Source: Isoetes taiwanensis (lineage: Eukaryota > Streptophyta > Lycopodiopsida > Isoetales > Isoetaceae). Taken from it: 64,000 nucleotides of DNA. The DNA is taken from the NCBI GenBank assembly GCA_021234155.1, contig JAJEKV010000099.1, forward strand, positions 3,567,453-3,631,452, in the 5' to 3' direction. The notes beneath the pieces are model-generated. The model did no database searches. It was not told where the DNA came from and worked only from the letters and a program-made list of their open reading frames with translations. A program made the position numbers and the translations under genes. Positions 1 through 12,014 of the stretch are shown in pieces; within the stretch, counting starts at the first letter, position 1; each line of letters opens with the position of its first letter.

Positions 1-480
1 TCATCCCTTTGCATTCTAAATAGGACCATTGTCCTTCATACAACTACAGTGCTTTCCATAAAGTTCAGAAGAATGATTACATGCCCATACATATTTCTGT
101 TGTAGGATCGCAAACAGAAGTTGTTATCCAAGTTATCCAAAGTTGATAAACAAAAGGGGGAAGGAAAGGAGACATTGATCGTATATATAAATGAACATAT
201 TTGGGAAGTTCTCCTAAATAACACTTTTGTTATGATGTGGAATAGAGATATTGCCAAGGTATAGTCAAGCATTCCACAAAGAATCAACATTGTCAACCTA
301 ATTCACAATAATTGAACATAAAGGGGTAAATAGCAACGCTTCATGTATATTTTTGCTATACTTTGGCATTGGTTATTTTAAATACCTTGAAATTGACCAA
401 TCATTTTTTATGTACACAAGGAAGTTTTATTACTACCGCAAGTATATACATGTAAATCCTTGCACCATGCACATATTTGT

Positions 481-906
481 ACATGATATGCTTTTCAAAA
501 TTAGCTTGAACGTGGATGGGGGTATGCACAACGATTCCACTTTGCGGTGGGTCACCTTTGTACATGACATGCTTCTCAAAATTAGCTTGAATGTGGATGG
601 GGTATGCACAACGATTCCACTTTGCGGTGGGCCGGTGACCCGCTCTCGCCTTTGCGAAGGTATAGTAAAAAGTTCCACAAAAAACGCCACAACAATTGAA
701 CCTAAAGGGGTGATGCTTCATGCATCACTTTTGCTATACTTTGTATGGTTTTTATTTTATAATATTCTATTCTATTCTTGAACTTGACCAATTACTTTTT
801 TTCATATACAAAGATTAACCACCCCAAGACTCCTCGCAACAACTGCACACATTTGTATATGAAATGCTTTTCAAAATTAGCTTGAACATGGATGGGGTTA
901 TGCACC
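481..906. repeat. 81-bp tandem repeat, two units plus a diverged third
   Basis: Units start at 481 and 562 (period 81) and share the stretch running from the CATG-rich start through 'caaaattagcttgaa' to 'ggatgggg'. A diverged partial unit lies at 848-906, just inside the Helitron 3' end. Open frames across 353-781 on both strands follow the repeat and show no protein family. Confidence 0.75.
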
Positions 907-960
907 TTTTGTGAAATATATTTATATTTTATTAATTTTTTATATTACGCCCGACAAAAA

Positions 961-988
961 GCCCAGCAACGCTGGGCACTTTTTCTAG
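961..988 (+). mobile_element. Helitron 3' terminus (first)
   Basis: A hairpin with arms GCCCAGC and GCTGGGC and loop AAC (961-977) is followed by 11 bases ending in CTAG at 985-988 and a flanking T. This is the standard 3' end of plant Helitrons: a GC-rich hairpin, a short gap, CTRR, then insertion before T. The hairpin matches the second end at 10,207 except for one compensated base pair, so the two belong to one family. The 5' end (TC) was not located and no Rep/helicase is visible, so it is probably a non-autonomous copy beginning outside the window. Confidence 0.7.
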
Positions 989-3218
989 TAAGACAATAAT
1001 GGCATTTGTGCAAACCAATTGCTATATTCAATGCTCTGGATACTTGGAAATTTGAAATAGCAGCAAATTTTAGCAAGAATAATCCAAACCTCAAGAATGC
1101 TTGTAATAATTCCGTTATTGCAGGATAGGAACCCACTTACAGTGCATATGCATGAGAAAATGAAAGATCCAAGTTCCTTCAAATTTTGCTTGCTCACATG
1201 TCCTCAAAAATCCAGAATAGAAACTTGTCTCTCTTGCATCTGGAGGTAAGTGTGCAAGATATCTGAGATTCCAAATCAAGAATCCCAAATGAACAATATT
1301 AAAGGAAATAGACTTTTTATCGAACTTTCAATATGGCTGGTGACGATTTGGGCAGTAGTCCCTGTTATAGATGGAAAACATTTCTATAAGTAGAATAGAA
1401 TATGTGATAGAAAATCAGTTCCAGCAAACCTTATAATCCAAGGTATTTAACAGCTTTGATGGAACTGAGTGTGGCATTTGTGCCATTGGTGAAATAATAT
1501 TACAAATGTTTCTAGCAATACATGCATGTTCTCTATGATCCTTCATGAAGAAATGAATTTTGTGCCAGTTCTGGTAATGATATGGCATTCTCAACAGCAA
1601 AAGAAGCAATCTCGTATGCCATGGAACACGCTTAAATGAGAAGGCATCGTCTTTGTGCCCTTGAAAATTCTACATTGTAGGATAGTTTGACACCTCATCA
1701 TGATGGTATAAATAAATGTCCAACAAACTATAAAATTCTATTATTTGCACATATTAACAATCAAATGGCTAACTATAAATGTCCAGCAAACTATAAAATT
1801 CTATAATTTGCACAAAACTATGGACTCTAGGTCAACATATTTTGGTAAGGGCAATGCAGCCAAACTGTATGTAATGCAGCAAGCCTCCATCAACCCCGGC
1901 CGAAGCCTAGGGCCGACAAGCTTGATTGCAAGTTGAGTTGAAGTCTTGGCATATGTTTGTACTTTCATTATAAAATCACAAAAGTATTTAATGCAAATTT
2001 TTAGTGATGAGGGTTTGAACCTTGCGTGCTCACCATTTAGACACGACTATATCGAATAACTATCTTGCAATTTTGCATCCTAACCTTAGAACTTCATCCT
2101 TCAGATGGACATCATAGTGCAAAAGACACATCAGCCTTAGACCTTCATACTGCCATAATGCAAAAGACATAATCAAGTTGTCAATGATGCCAACACTGCA
2201 TGTCATGCATGTGCTAAATGTGTATTGCCATAAAATACTACTCCAAATTCTCATCCATATTTCATGCAAAATTCATAACTACATTAATACTTTGACATAC
2301 AATCAGCCGTATTTCATGCAAATTCATAAGTACATTAATAGTTTGACATACAATCAGGCAGCTTGTTTGGGTATATATCTAAACAAAAAATTATTGTTCA
2401 TATTTTTAGAGCTTTTAATGTTCAAAGGATGCTCATATTGACTAAATGAATATTTGCAGGGTCAACCAACATTTAGGCTTGTTGATGGAGAGAACATGGT
2501 GCCTATTCAAATTCTAAGATCAGACCATGAGATTGAAGGCGCCCTTTTGTTTTCAAGTTATATGCAATAAATTCTATGAACTAATAGACATTGCTCTTAT
2601 AAGGATATTGCGATGCATATGAGGTGGGATGTTTGGATGATGTATTCCTTTATTTCAAGCCTTCAGCAATCTATATAATTACTTGATAACTAAGTTGACC
2701 TGTATTGATGGAACTGGGCTATTTAACGTAGGATTTGATAAAATGGTTTGTGAATACAATAAAGTAATTATTTACAGAACCTCTAATGCATCATTCATCT
2801 ATGCCATGTCCAGACAAAAGCATATATGTTGATCTTAAAGTACCAAAGGATATTGTAGTAGCTGTATGAGTTCCAGATAATGTGTTGTTCAAATAACTGC
2901 ACATTAAGGAAAATATCCCTTGACACAAAAAACAGTGTAAGAGATGCCAAAAGGGCATAGTTGATGGTTGAAGATGATGCCTGGAAGAAAGCATGATGCT
3001 CTGTTCTTAATCAAAATGGAAACTTGGACAAAATAGAGTCCCCAAAATAATACAAATAATAATACAAATAGACATTATAATATAAATTAACAGATAGTTG
3101 CAAGATATCAAGACCCATCAAGAGGTAAAAAAATGCATTAAAATTAAATGGATCAAAAAGAAGACCATGGATGTAGAAATCAAGGTGGAACATAAAATAA
3201 ACTGATCTTCTTGTTATT
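989..3218. other. AT-rich intergenic DNA without a recognisable gene
   Basis: I see no supported gene. Two small tandem duplications are present: period 63 at 1,714-1,830 and period 52 at 2,258-2,362 (both about two units). The remaining open frames are short and have no family signature. Confidence 0.6.
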
Positions 3219-3463
3219 AGCATTGGGGTGTCTTTTCCCCTTAGCTGCTCTGAATCGTGACATGATAAATCTCATGCCTAAGGCAGGTCGATATTAACAA
3301 AATGGAATTGCTATATCATACTACATTGTCCAATTTTGATAAATTTCCATAAAAGATAAGAGACATATGTTACTTACGTCAGTTTTTCAATCTTCCTCTG
3401 TGACTGCATATAGTTTCTTATTTGCTCGTATATACTGAAGTGCAAAGCAAATAGCAAACATAA
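3219..3463 (+). repeat. Left half of a duplicated host segment (paralogue of the LINE flanks)
   Basis: This 245-bp stretch is nearly the same as 22,005-22,091 joined to 28,579-28,751, that is, the sequence flanking the LINE. Here it has no LINE but is cut after TAA (3,461-3,463) by the 18.2 kb TIR element. Its continuation resumes at 21,671. It therefore serves as an empty site for the LINE, and the LINE locus serves as an empty site for the TIR element. Confidence 0.85.
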
Positions 3464-3494
3464 CACACTGACCCCAATTTTTGGTCCACAGTTG
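3464..3494 (+). repeat. Left terminal inverted repeat of the 18.2 kb element
   Basis: 31 bp beginning CACACTGACCCC and ending with GGTCCACAGTTG. It pairs with 21,640-21,670 and is preceded by the target duplication TAA. Confidence 0.8.
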
Positions 3495-3996
3495 TTTTTT
3501 AGTTGTACGGAAGTGTTGTTTTATGCCAAAAACAACACCAAAATGGCCCCAAAAGTCCACGTGGCCCGTTTATCCGGATTTGCACAAAGAGAGTGGTTTT
3601 TTGGCGGAAATTTCCCATGGTGGTCTTTTGGCAGAAAAATCCACGCGTAGAAAAAATTGACATGGTTTTTGTGTTTTTTTTATCAACGTGTGTTTTTTTT
3701 TTTTTCATTCACTGTTGTTTTTAATAGAACCACGCATTGTTTATCTTCAGAATTACATACGTAGGTCTCGATATTACCACATGTGGAAAGCTAAATTACA
3801 ACATGAAAGTAAGATTGTTTTTAAAAATAGTTACATGTTATTTAACAAAGTACCACATGTGTTTTTGAAATCTTGTTGTTGTTTTTTATGCTATTAAGTA
3901 TTGTTTTTCTGAATTAAGGACATGTAAAAAATTATTATAATAACATATAGAAAAAACAAGGTGTTGTTTTCAATTGCTTTTAGCTAATGAAATATT

Positions 3997-4180
3997 GACA
4001 CGTGGCATATTTTATAAATAATAAAATGGTATTTTAACTAATCAAGTATCGACACGTGGCTTACTTTTTCAAATAAAAAAACATTATTAGCACATATAGA
4101 AAAAACAAGAAGGTGTTGTTTCTAATATAACTTCTAACTAATCGTATAACTTCTAACTAATCATATATTGGCACGTGGCA
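3997..4180 (+). repeat. Subterminal G-box motifs (three copies of an ACACGTGGC-type word)
   Basis: GACACGTGGC occurs at 3,997 and 4,051, and GGCACGTGGC at 4,170. Each is preceded by a CTAAT-containing AT-rich stretch. Repeated short motifs just inside the end are typical of CACTA elements, where they bind the element's own protein. CACGTG is also the plant G-box, so host factors could bind instead. Confidence 0.5.
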
Positions 4181-4359
4181 TACATTCAAATAAAAAAATA
4201 TATACCACAATTAAAAAACAATAGGATCACATTGTAGTTTATTGTCATTTGGTATTGTAGTTTATTGTCGTTTGGTTTGGATCGTTAATTGTAAGTGCTT
4301 CCCTATCAAAGTTATTTTATTTTATCTTTTGTTTTATCTTTTGATTGATAGATCATTGT

Positions 4360-4425
4360 CAGCATATAAATGTGTCATTACAACCACGAGATCAGCATAT
4401 AAATGTGTCATTACAACCATGAGAT
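4360..4425 (+). repeat. 33-bp tandem repeat, two units
   Basis: Units at 4,360-4,392 and 4,393-4,425 share 'agcatataaatgtgtcatta' and differ at one base. Confidence 0.8.
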
Positions 4426-6627
4426 CATGAGATTGGATGGAAAAGATGAACACACAAAATTTAGACAATAAACCATAAACTGTACAGCTGAAGTTGAAAA
4501 AATGAATGATTTTATTTTGTACAAGGCAATCATATCATAGCTTAACTGATGTATCTCAGCAAAATAAGATTCGTAAGATGCCATAAACTGGAAATAAGAT
4601 GCCTGTACAAATAGTGAAGGTTTTGAGGGAAGAAAAACTACTGCTCTTCAAACCCGAAGCTGCTGGTAGGAAAGCAGCATATCATCAAGTCAAGGCAAAA
4701 CGAACTATGAAAGAAACCAGTACACGAGCACCAGCAGCAATTTCTATCTGAAGAAAAATCAAAGAAATGAGTCATGCTGTGATTTATCTGGAAAAAAATC
4801 AAAGAAGATGAAAAGCTTGAGTGGACCTCATGTGTTCTTTGCAGGCTGATCAGCTATTGTCAATGCCGTGCCTAGCCGCTTCGAAACCCTAACTCCGCTG
4901 ATAATAGAACGGCCCCTAAAGGAGAAAATCTGGGAAAGCAAAAAATGAAGAAAAAGGAGAAATCTGAGAAACAAAATAGCAGCTTTCATTTCACCGAAGT
5001 AGAAAGCAGCGAATAGAGTACAAAAAAAAGCAGACCTGATTATTTCTCCCTTGCTTTGCATGTAACCTACGAAAGCGCCTTCATGTGCATAGGATCTGGC
5101 TGAGATGCTGCTACGGCAGCAGCATCATAACCTCTGCTCCTCCTCACCATAACAAGCCCTAACCGGAAGCCATAACCGGAAGCTGCAAGCCATAACCGGA
5201 AGGAGTGCCACCATCACCATAGCAAAGAAGCTCCGGCATCGTCATAGCTAAGGGAGGGAATGAGCGCCACCATCACCATAGCAAAGAAGCTCCGACATCG
5301 TCATAGCTAAGGGAGGGAATGAAAAAATACAGGGCGCAAAGAAGCTCCGCCATCGCCATAATGGGAGGGAAATGAAAAAATGCAGGGCCATTAATCTCAG
5401 GCCTGCTAGAGCCAATGAAAGGAGAGGACCCGGATCAATATCCTGGCCGTTGATATCATCGCGAATCACAGCCATCATTCTAAGGGCCAATAATATAGCA
5501 GGATGGGGATCAAGATCTTAGTCGTCCATTTGGTTATATGAAATATTTTTTTTGTTGGAGTTAGTTATTGCATAATATGTCTAGACAAATTGTCTCGCAG
5601 ACCTAATGTTGAAGTTACAGAGCTTACACTTGAGCTTACATCTGCAGTATGAAGTATTGATTGCATAATGGTGATTGTCTAAGGGACAATGGTAAATCGA
5701 AGGGTAGCTTATTAACCTAAGGTTGCATGGTGAAGAGCATAAGGTTAATGGTTAAGGAGAGCAAAGCTCAATGCTAAGTTAAACCATTAAATATTGGGGC
5801 GAAGGTTAATGGTTAATATTACCAAAGTTATAATGATATGGTGAACGGGGAAATTGGAGGCAACCGAAAATAAAAAAGGAAACTACTGAGATAAGCCCGG
5901 ACCGATCTGCCAAATTCACTGCTAAACCATTGAACCTGTAGATAAGATGGAGTGCTGAAGACAGAGAGAGGGGCACAGGAGCGGGAACTGGTCTAGGGAA
6001 ATTGGAGTTCATTGAACGATCCAAATAAGTGGAAGTAATGGTCAATTTCTTTTTGTTACAGTGATTGAATCCGATGTGATTATTTCTTGAATATATTCAC
6101 ATTGTCTCATATGGATATCTATCTATCTATTATTTAAATTTGGTTTTTCCAGCAAGTGGGAAACTTTTTGGATTTTTTTTTCAGGCTTCTTTGTCTAAGG
6201 TTATGGGTTTTTTTTATGCCAGAAAATATTTCTGACTACCAAAAATCAACTCAATTTCCTCAGTATGATTTCAGAAGGGTTTTTTTATGATGGATTATTT
6301 CTTTTTCTGGAAATCAAGGCGTGCAAGTTACATTTAGAATTCTCGGTATCAGGCGTGAAGGACGGCATGGAGGACAGACTTTGCTTAACCAGATCATGCA
6401 TGGTTTTTATTACAAGTTTATTACGATTTGTTAAATGATGCTTGAATAGTTCAACGATGCCATAATCTGAACCGGCCATTACCTGTTTGATTAGGGCTTG
6501 CTTCGATTTGCCTGCCCTCCTTGAAGACGCTCTTATATGATATAAAAAATGTTATGGTTCAGATCCAAATTAAGAAACGGCAATAGTCTTCTTGGAAGTA
6601 CATCATAGTTTGGGGATGATTTCACAG
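4426..6627. other. Gene-poor interior of the TIR element
   Basis: No supported gene. A telo-box AAACCCTAA lies at 4,884-4,892, a motif common in plant promoters. Three copies of 'ccataaccggaagc'-like words lie at 5,160-5,203. Long pyrimidine runs ending in AG near 6,183 and 6,221 could be splice acceptors of exons upstream of the split gene, but I could not establish a frame. Confidence 0.4.
5207..5324 (+). repeat. 59-bp tandem repeat, two units
   Basis: Units start at 5,207 and 5,266 and begin 'gccaccatcaccatagcaaa'. A diverged partial unit with the same 'gaagctccgccatcg' core follows at about 5,341. Confidence 0.8.
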
Positions 6628-9045
6628 CTATTTATTTCATGTAAATGCTTCTTCGGGATCAAGAGCTATTGGGGATACGTTTTCTGCAGATAAGTGTTGT
6701 GGTACTACTGGCTTGGGTAAGTGCGTTGTCTTGCATTTCTCTATGGAACGTACTGTTTGGATAGCAGAGTATTTGAGGAGTGAACTGACAATAATCTTAT
6801 GGGAGGTCAGCATACGATACTTTATATTTATTCAGTGCCATTTTATGCTTTGGATGCTTCCATGGGAATCAATTCCTGGTGATATTGCACAACAGATATT
6901 GTTCTGGTGAAATATAAGCCATGCGATTGTCATTTTGGATGTTATGAACACTTATACAATGTCAGTGACTAAAATTCGAGCATATTTGTTTTGCAGGCCT
7001 TTCTAAACTGGCAAAAGCCAGAGCAGCTGGGTATCAGGTTACAGTAAACACTACCTTTGCTCACCAGGATCTATGTAAGATTTGGGCATTAAATTGCTAT
7101 TCTTTATTGTGATAATAAAGAAACCATATGCTGTGCTAAAGATTTTAAGTGGCATCATTTAATTAAGCAGGTCGACATCAAGGTCTGCTTTATATGAGAA
7201 CAGCTGGATCGGTTCTATTCTATTTTTGTACTATCTCACGCATGAACAAGCAGCAGATGGTTTCACTAAACCACTTACAGGCCACAGTTTACTGCTATGA
7301 AGATGTCACACTGCTGACCTGACATTGCACATCTGCAGATCTGGCATTGCACACCTGTTGCTGACATGGCCATATAAGCCATTATTACATTTCATCTAGC
7401 TTAGTTGTTGTTTTCACTATCTAGAGCTCTAGCTTGGATGCTTCTATCTTACATGATTCCTTTCATCGATTACCATGCTTTCATCCAAAGGATACCTCAT
7501 GCCTTACCTTCTTCTTGCCTCATGCCTTACATTTGTTAATACCCAATCATGTGTCTATATTTGTAATCTACATTTGTTTATCTGAATTCCAATGCAGTTT
7601 GTGGCGTTGAAGTTGCAAATGTTGCATGCTTTTTCTTGGCGTGCATCATGATGTATTATTGTCAATCGCTGGGAATTATGTTTTTGCTAGGCCAAGACCA
7701 AAACACAGGTACACTGTTTAAGCTAGATTACATATACTTTTTATTGGGTTTCTTCTGTCCATCCAGCTTTTAACCATATCTACTTTGATTCAGACAATAG
7801 AGGAGCAGTTTGCCTTGAACCCAACATGAATAATAAGCCTGTACCTCGCCAATTGAAAGAATCTAGGTATTTTTGTCATCTTCAATTGATCTTATTGCCA
7901 ATGTTGTAAACATTATGCTGAAGAGCTTATGTTTGATGTGCTCTGATTTTGCTTGCATCTGATATGACGTTCTCTTCAATACAAGTGCAACAACTTCTAG
8001 AGTTTTATTGAGGGACCTCTGCTCATGCATGCTGAGATGTCTAGAGATGTCTAGATATGTGTTCAGATTGAAAATGACTGTAGAATAAGCAGTTTTTACA
8101 AATAGGGCTTGCAAGAAACCTATTAAGCTTGAAATAATTATTGTTGGATATGTGTACATGTGATTTATGGCAATCAATCTTCCAATTGATTGTCTGCGCT
8201 TCCATACCAGTCTATATTCTCTTCACCAAAATGGGCTCTTCCATGCTACTTTACTATCTTGCGGCGAGCAACTTCAAAGTTTGAGGTTTGAAGTTTAAAA
8301 CAATTTAAAGTCTTTAAGCTATGCACGTTCATATGTTGCAAAATAATTGCAAGCAGAATATTCTTTATCTCTTTTGAAATGCCTCATCTCTGATTTTAAT
8401 TAAAGTTATTGCCACATCTATGTTTTGAATAGCTAGGCCAGATATGCTACAGGCACTACGTTCCTCTTGAGGCTATGGTTGTTGTCGCAGAATATTCTTG
8501 ATCTCTTTTGAAATGCCTCATCTCTGATTTTAAGTAAAGTTATTGCCACATCTATGTTTTGAATAGCTAGGCCAGATATGCTACAGGCACTACGTTCCTC
8601 TTGGATTCAGGCTATGGTTGTTGTCTATCAAATTCCAGTGCTCCATACCCAGCCGCATGGACAGGCTTTAAAATCTCTAGCTTCCTATTGGTTATATGCT
8701 CTTATGAGATTTATTTTTTATCCCTACCTGCTTCTAAACCATGTTTTGCCTTACGATTTGAAAGTGGCAAGTCCTAGCATGGATTTTGGGAGCGGCAGTA
8801 ATACCTGTATTTTGGATGATATATTGCACAGTTTGGAAGTGCTACAGAAAGAAGTTGGCTGGAATTTATCAAGAACACTAAGCTGCATCATCCCAATAAC
8901 AGACAAAATGTTGATGTCGAGAATTGAAGCCAAGATAAGTTTAGTATGGAGCAAAAGTCTAAGCTGTAGAAACATGAAACACCAATATTATCATTTCTGC
9001 ATTGCTAATCTTGAGAACGTGGCTTTGTCAATCTTGAGAACATAG
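6628..9045 (+). CDS. Split gene of unknown function: exons 6,628-6,716, 6,997-7,074, 7,598-7,708, 7,794-7,866 and tentatively 8,571-9,045
   Basis: I do not recognise the protein. Four short open segments are bounded by good acceptors (TTTCACAG, TTTTGCAG, AATGCAG, GATTCAG) and donors (GTAAGT, GTAAGA, GTACAC, GTATTT), and the reading phase carries across all three introns. The peptide runs through CCGTTGLGLSKLAKARAAGY, then VNTTFAHQDLFCGVEVANVA, then a hydrophobic stretch (FFLACIMMYYCQSLGIMFLL) that could be a membrane segment, then a polar part (QDQNTDNRGAVCLEPNMNNK). A last exon starting at 8,571 would keep phase and add about 157 residues to a stop at 9,045, but its acceptor is weak and lies in a local duplication. 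The first exon and start codon were not found. The gene lies wholly inside the 18.2 kb TIR element, so it may be a captured host gene or an element gene. Confidence 0.45.
8353..8625 (+). repeat. 134-bp tandem duplication spanning a candidate splice acceptor
   Basis: The segment beginning GCAGAATATTC occurs at 8,353 and again at 8,487 with few differences. Both units contain 'gaatagctaggccagatatg', the candidate acceptor of the last exon. Only the downstream unit leads into the long open frame. Confidence 0.85.
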
Positions 9046-10206
9046 AATTTAAATTCTATTTGTTTTGTCAATTGTTTTTCTAAACACCCTTTGGTATAGG
9101 TGGTTGTAGAAAGTCATATTTCATATGATTCTAGATCATAATATAATTCAAGCATGGAGTTTGATGCCACGAGAAAATTGACCTAATGACTAGACATCAA
9201 AATTTACAGTTGTCAAACGTGAGTTATGTTAGATGTCCATGCGATGATTATAGCGTCACACTAGCAATTGTGATTCCTAATGTACTATAGGAAATATAAT
9301 AACAACAGTAGGAATTATATGATACATAATGTGACAAAATATATATGTCTATATAAGTGACTATTCAAACTGATCTAAGCTATGACATAGTATGAAGGGA
9401 GAAGCCAAGGTCCCTGGCCCTCGGTCCTTGAATCTGGCAAAGTACGAATTGCACTCTCAATCTCGCTTTCAACAAAAAGATATGCAACATAGTCACATTA
9501 AAAGCCAAAATGCAAGAACTGTATACTTTCTAGCAAGCAACATGGTCGACGAATATAAAATGCATAAAATTGCAAGTTCCACTGCCCATATTTGCTTAAA
9601 CAATTTGTGCATTACGTCACATGGAATTAAGAATGTACAAGCTGAAGATTGGACATTCTAGATCTTATGACTGCCATATTATGGTGTGACCACAACTTCA
9701 AAATAACACTCTATTGCTGAAGCCCAATCAATGACAACATCAACATAAAAACTTTGTTGCTGAACTTTGACAATGCTGGGCAACTGTTACTATCTCAAAA
9801 TTTCTCTACTTTTCTTCAAAAGAACATAAAACATAATTGTTTTCCTCAAAGAGCACATCCACATGGTGCAAACATCATCCATATAGCACTACTACATCAG
9901 CTACATATAGCGCAACCTTACAATGGAGAATGGCTGATATTAGAGCATCAACTTGGAAGTTTAACGTTCATTATATATAGTTGTGATGTCCATCTCCATA
10001 TTATACCCTTATCCTAATTATACGCCTATCGTCGTCATAATAGCCCAACCTTCTCTCTCGATATTCTTATTCATATTATTAACTAATATAGTCTATGATG
10101 TTTATATGGTAAGTTAAATAACATCCCACTTCTCAATATCTAATTTGTTGATTTTGTCTAGCATCACTCAACCAAATGACTTTCACTAACATATATTTGT
10201 ACTTAT
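9046..10206. other. No gene seen
   Basis: AT-rich DNA with scattered open frames of under 90 codons (for example 9,392-9,661 and 9,754-10,017) and no family signature. It may be the body of the Helitron ending at 10,234. Confidence 0.45.
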
Positions 10207-10234
10207 GCCCGGCAACGCCGGGCCCCATTACTAG
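10207..10234 (+). mobile_element. Helitron 3' terminus (second)
   Basis: A hairpin with arms GCCCGGC and GCCGGGC and loop AAC (10,207-10,223), then CCCATTA, CTAG (10,231-10,234) and a flanking T. This is the canonical Helitron 3' end and the same family as the end at 988. No 5' end or Rep/helicase was identified. Confidence 0.72.
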
Positions 10235-10946
10235 TTAAGCTTTAATTTGAAGAATAGATAATGTAAAAGTTGACCATTGCATAATTCTATGGTTTTATCT
10301 AAGTGTGGCAATTGTGCTCTAATATTAACATTTTTAATGGTTTAATTCATATGTTCATTTTTATGGTTCAAACGTTGTGCCCCTAGGATCCATCATGCCC
10401 TTGGTTCGGGAAACTTTTCCCTCCTAAAAGGATTATTTCCATTGGATTGTAGACGAACCTGTTAAGAATCATTCCTGGCCTACAGGTTCCTACAAAATCG
10501 AAATGATCCGGTGAAGATATGAGCTCTGGCTTCGATTTAAATCAAGACTGGTGCTTCCAAAACACTCTTAGCTGTAGATCTTGGAAATAGCCACAGATTT
10601 TTAAGCATCTTTAGCCGTAGGTCTTGGAAATTGCCGCAGGTCTTGGAAATAGCCGCAGATATTGAGAGTTTGTAACTCTGATCTGAATCCTCTGTACTAC
10701 AAATTTATGCCTTCTATCCTAAAAATGACGAATAAGAGCCTTTCCATACTACAGATTACACTTCTAGCCTATAAACCGTGAAGCAGAGCCTCGTAGAAGA
10801 TCCAGCAACTTTAAATCTTCCTACCTACTTCCGAAAATATGAAAGTTTCAGACTCCAAGTGATCCGTGAGAAATTGTCTTTAGGCGTTAAATTTTGATTT
10901 CAAGCGGTAGGTTATGCTTAAACCGCGGAATTTTCCGAACGGAGAT
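10235..10946. other. No gene; short 'cttggaaat-gccgcag' repeats
   Basis: Between about 10,575 and 10,665 a word like CTTGGAAATAGCCGCAGA occurs three times with small changes. Nothing else is recognised up to the minisatellite. Confidence 0.5.
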
Positions 10947-12014
10947 CATGCCACCAGGACAGGCTCCAGCATGTCACGCGGGCTCTAACATGCCATGCAG
11001 GATCTAACATGCCATGCGGGCTCCAACATGCCAAGGTGGTTCGCGCATGCCACATGGGCTCTACCATGCCACCTAGGCTCCACATGCCAAGGTGGCTGAA
11101 ACATGCCACCTAGGCTCCAACATGCCACCTAGGGTCAAACATGCCAAGGTGGCTCAAACATGCCACCTAGGCTCCAAAATGCCACGCGGGCTCCAACATG
11201 CCACCTAGGCTCCATCATTCCAAGGTGGCTCAAACATCCCACGTGGGTTCCAACATGCTAACTAGGCTCCAACATGCCAAGGTGGCTCACACATGCCACC
11301 TAGGCTCCAACATGCCAAGGTGGCTCAAACATGCCACATGGGCTGCAACATGCCACTTAGTTGGCTCAAACATGCCACGTGGGCTCCAACATGACGAGGT
11401 GGCTCAAACATGCCAAGGTGTCTCAAACATGCCACCTAGCGTCCATGCCAAGGTGGCTCAAACATGCCACCTAGGCTCAAGCATACCAAAGGTGTCTCAA
11501 ACATGCCACGTGGGCTCCAACATACCTAGGTGGCTCAAACATTCCACATGGGCTCCAACATGCCACCTAGTTGGCTCAAACATGCCACGTGGGCACAAAC
11601 ATGCCAAGGTGTCTCAAACATGCCACATGGGCTCCAACATGCCACCTGGACTCCAACATGCCACGTTTTAAACATGCCACGTGGGCTCCAACATGCCACC
11701 TATGCTCCAACATGCCAAGGTGGCTCAGGCATCACAAGGTGGTTCAAACATGCCAAGTTGGCTCCCACATGCCACCTGGGCACCAACATGCCACCTAGGC
11801 TCCAACATGCCACCTAGGCTCCAACATGCCAAAGTGGCTCAAACATGCCACGTGGACTCCAACATGCCATGTGGGCTCCAACATGCTAAGGTGGCTCAAA
11901 CATGCCACGCGGGCTCCAACATGTTACACGCCACCTAGGCTCCAACATCCCATGGGCTCCAACATGCCACCTAGGCTCCAACATGCCAAGGTGGTTCAGG
12001 CATGCCACCTAGGC
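10947..12014 (+). repeat. 19-bp minisatellite array, forward orientation (left foldback arm)
   Basis: About 56 units of a 19-bp repeat in three alternating forms: CATGCCACCTAGGCTCCAA, CATGCCAAGGTGGCTCAAA and CATGCCACGTGGGCTCCAA. Each unit contains CATG, and many contain the palindromes CCTAGG or CACGTG. Because 19 is not a multiple of 3, all frames stay open and translate into a MPPRLQHAKVAQTCHLGSN-like peptide repeat. These frames are by-products. The array is the inverse of 17,268-20,492. Confidence 0.92.

Noticed and set aside
353-781. 142-codon frame at the window start
   Set aside because: It runs over the 81-bp tandem repeat, overlaps two opposite-strand frames, and has no recognisable domain.
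11198-11671. Long open frame with a repeating MPPRLQHAKVAQTCHLGSN-like peptide (also 17,714-18,193 and 19,963-20,484 on the minus strand)
   Set aside because: A 19-bp period shifts frame each unit, so all frames of the array stay open. The frames start and stop at random units and have no flanking gene signals.
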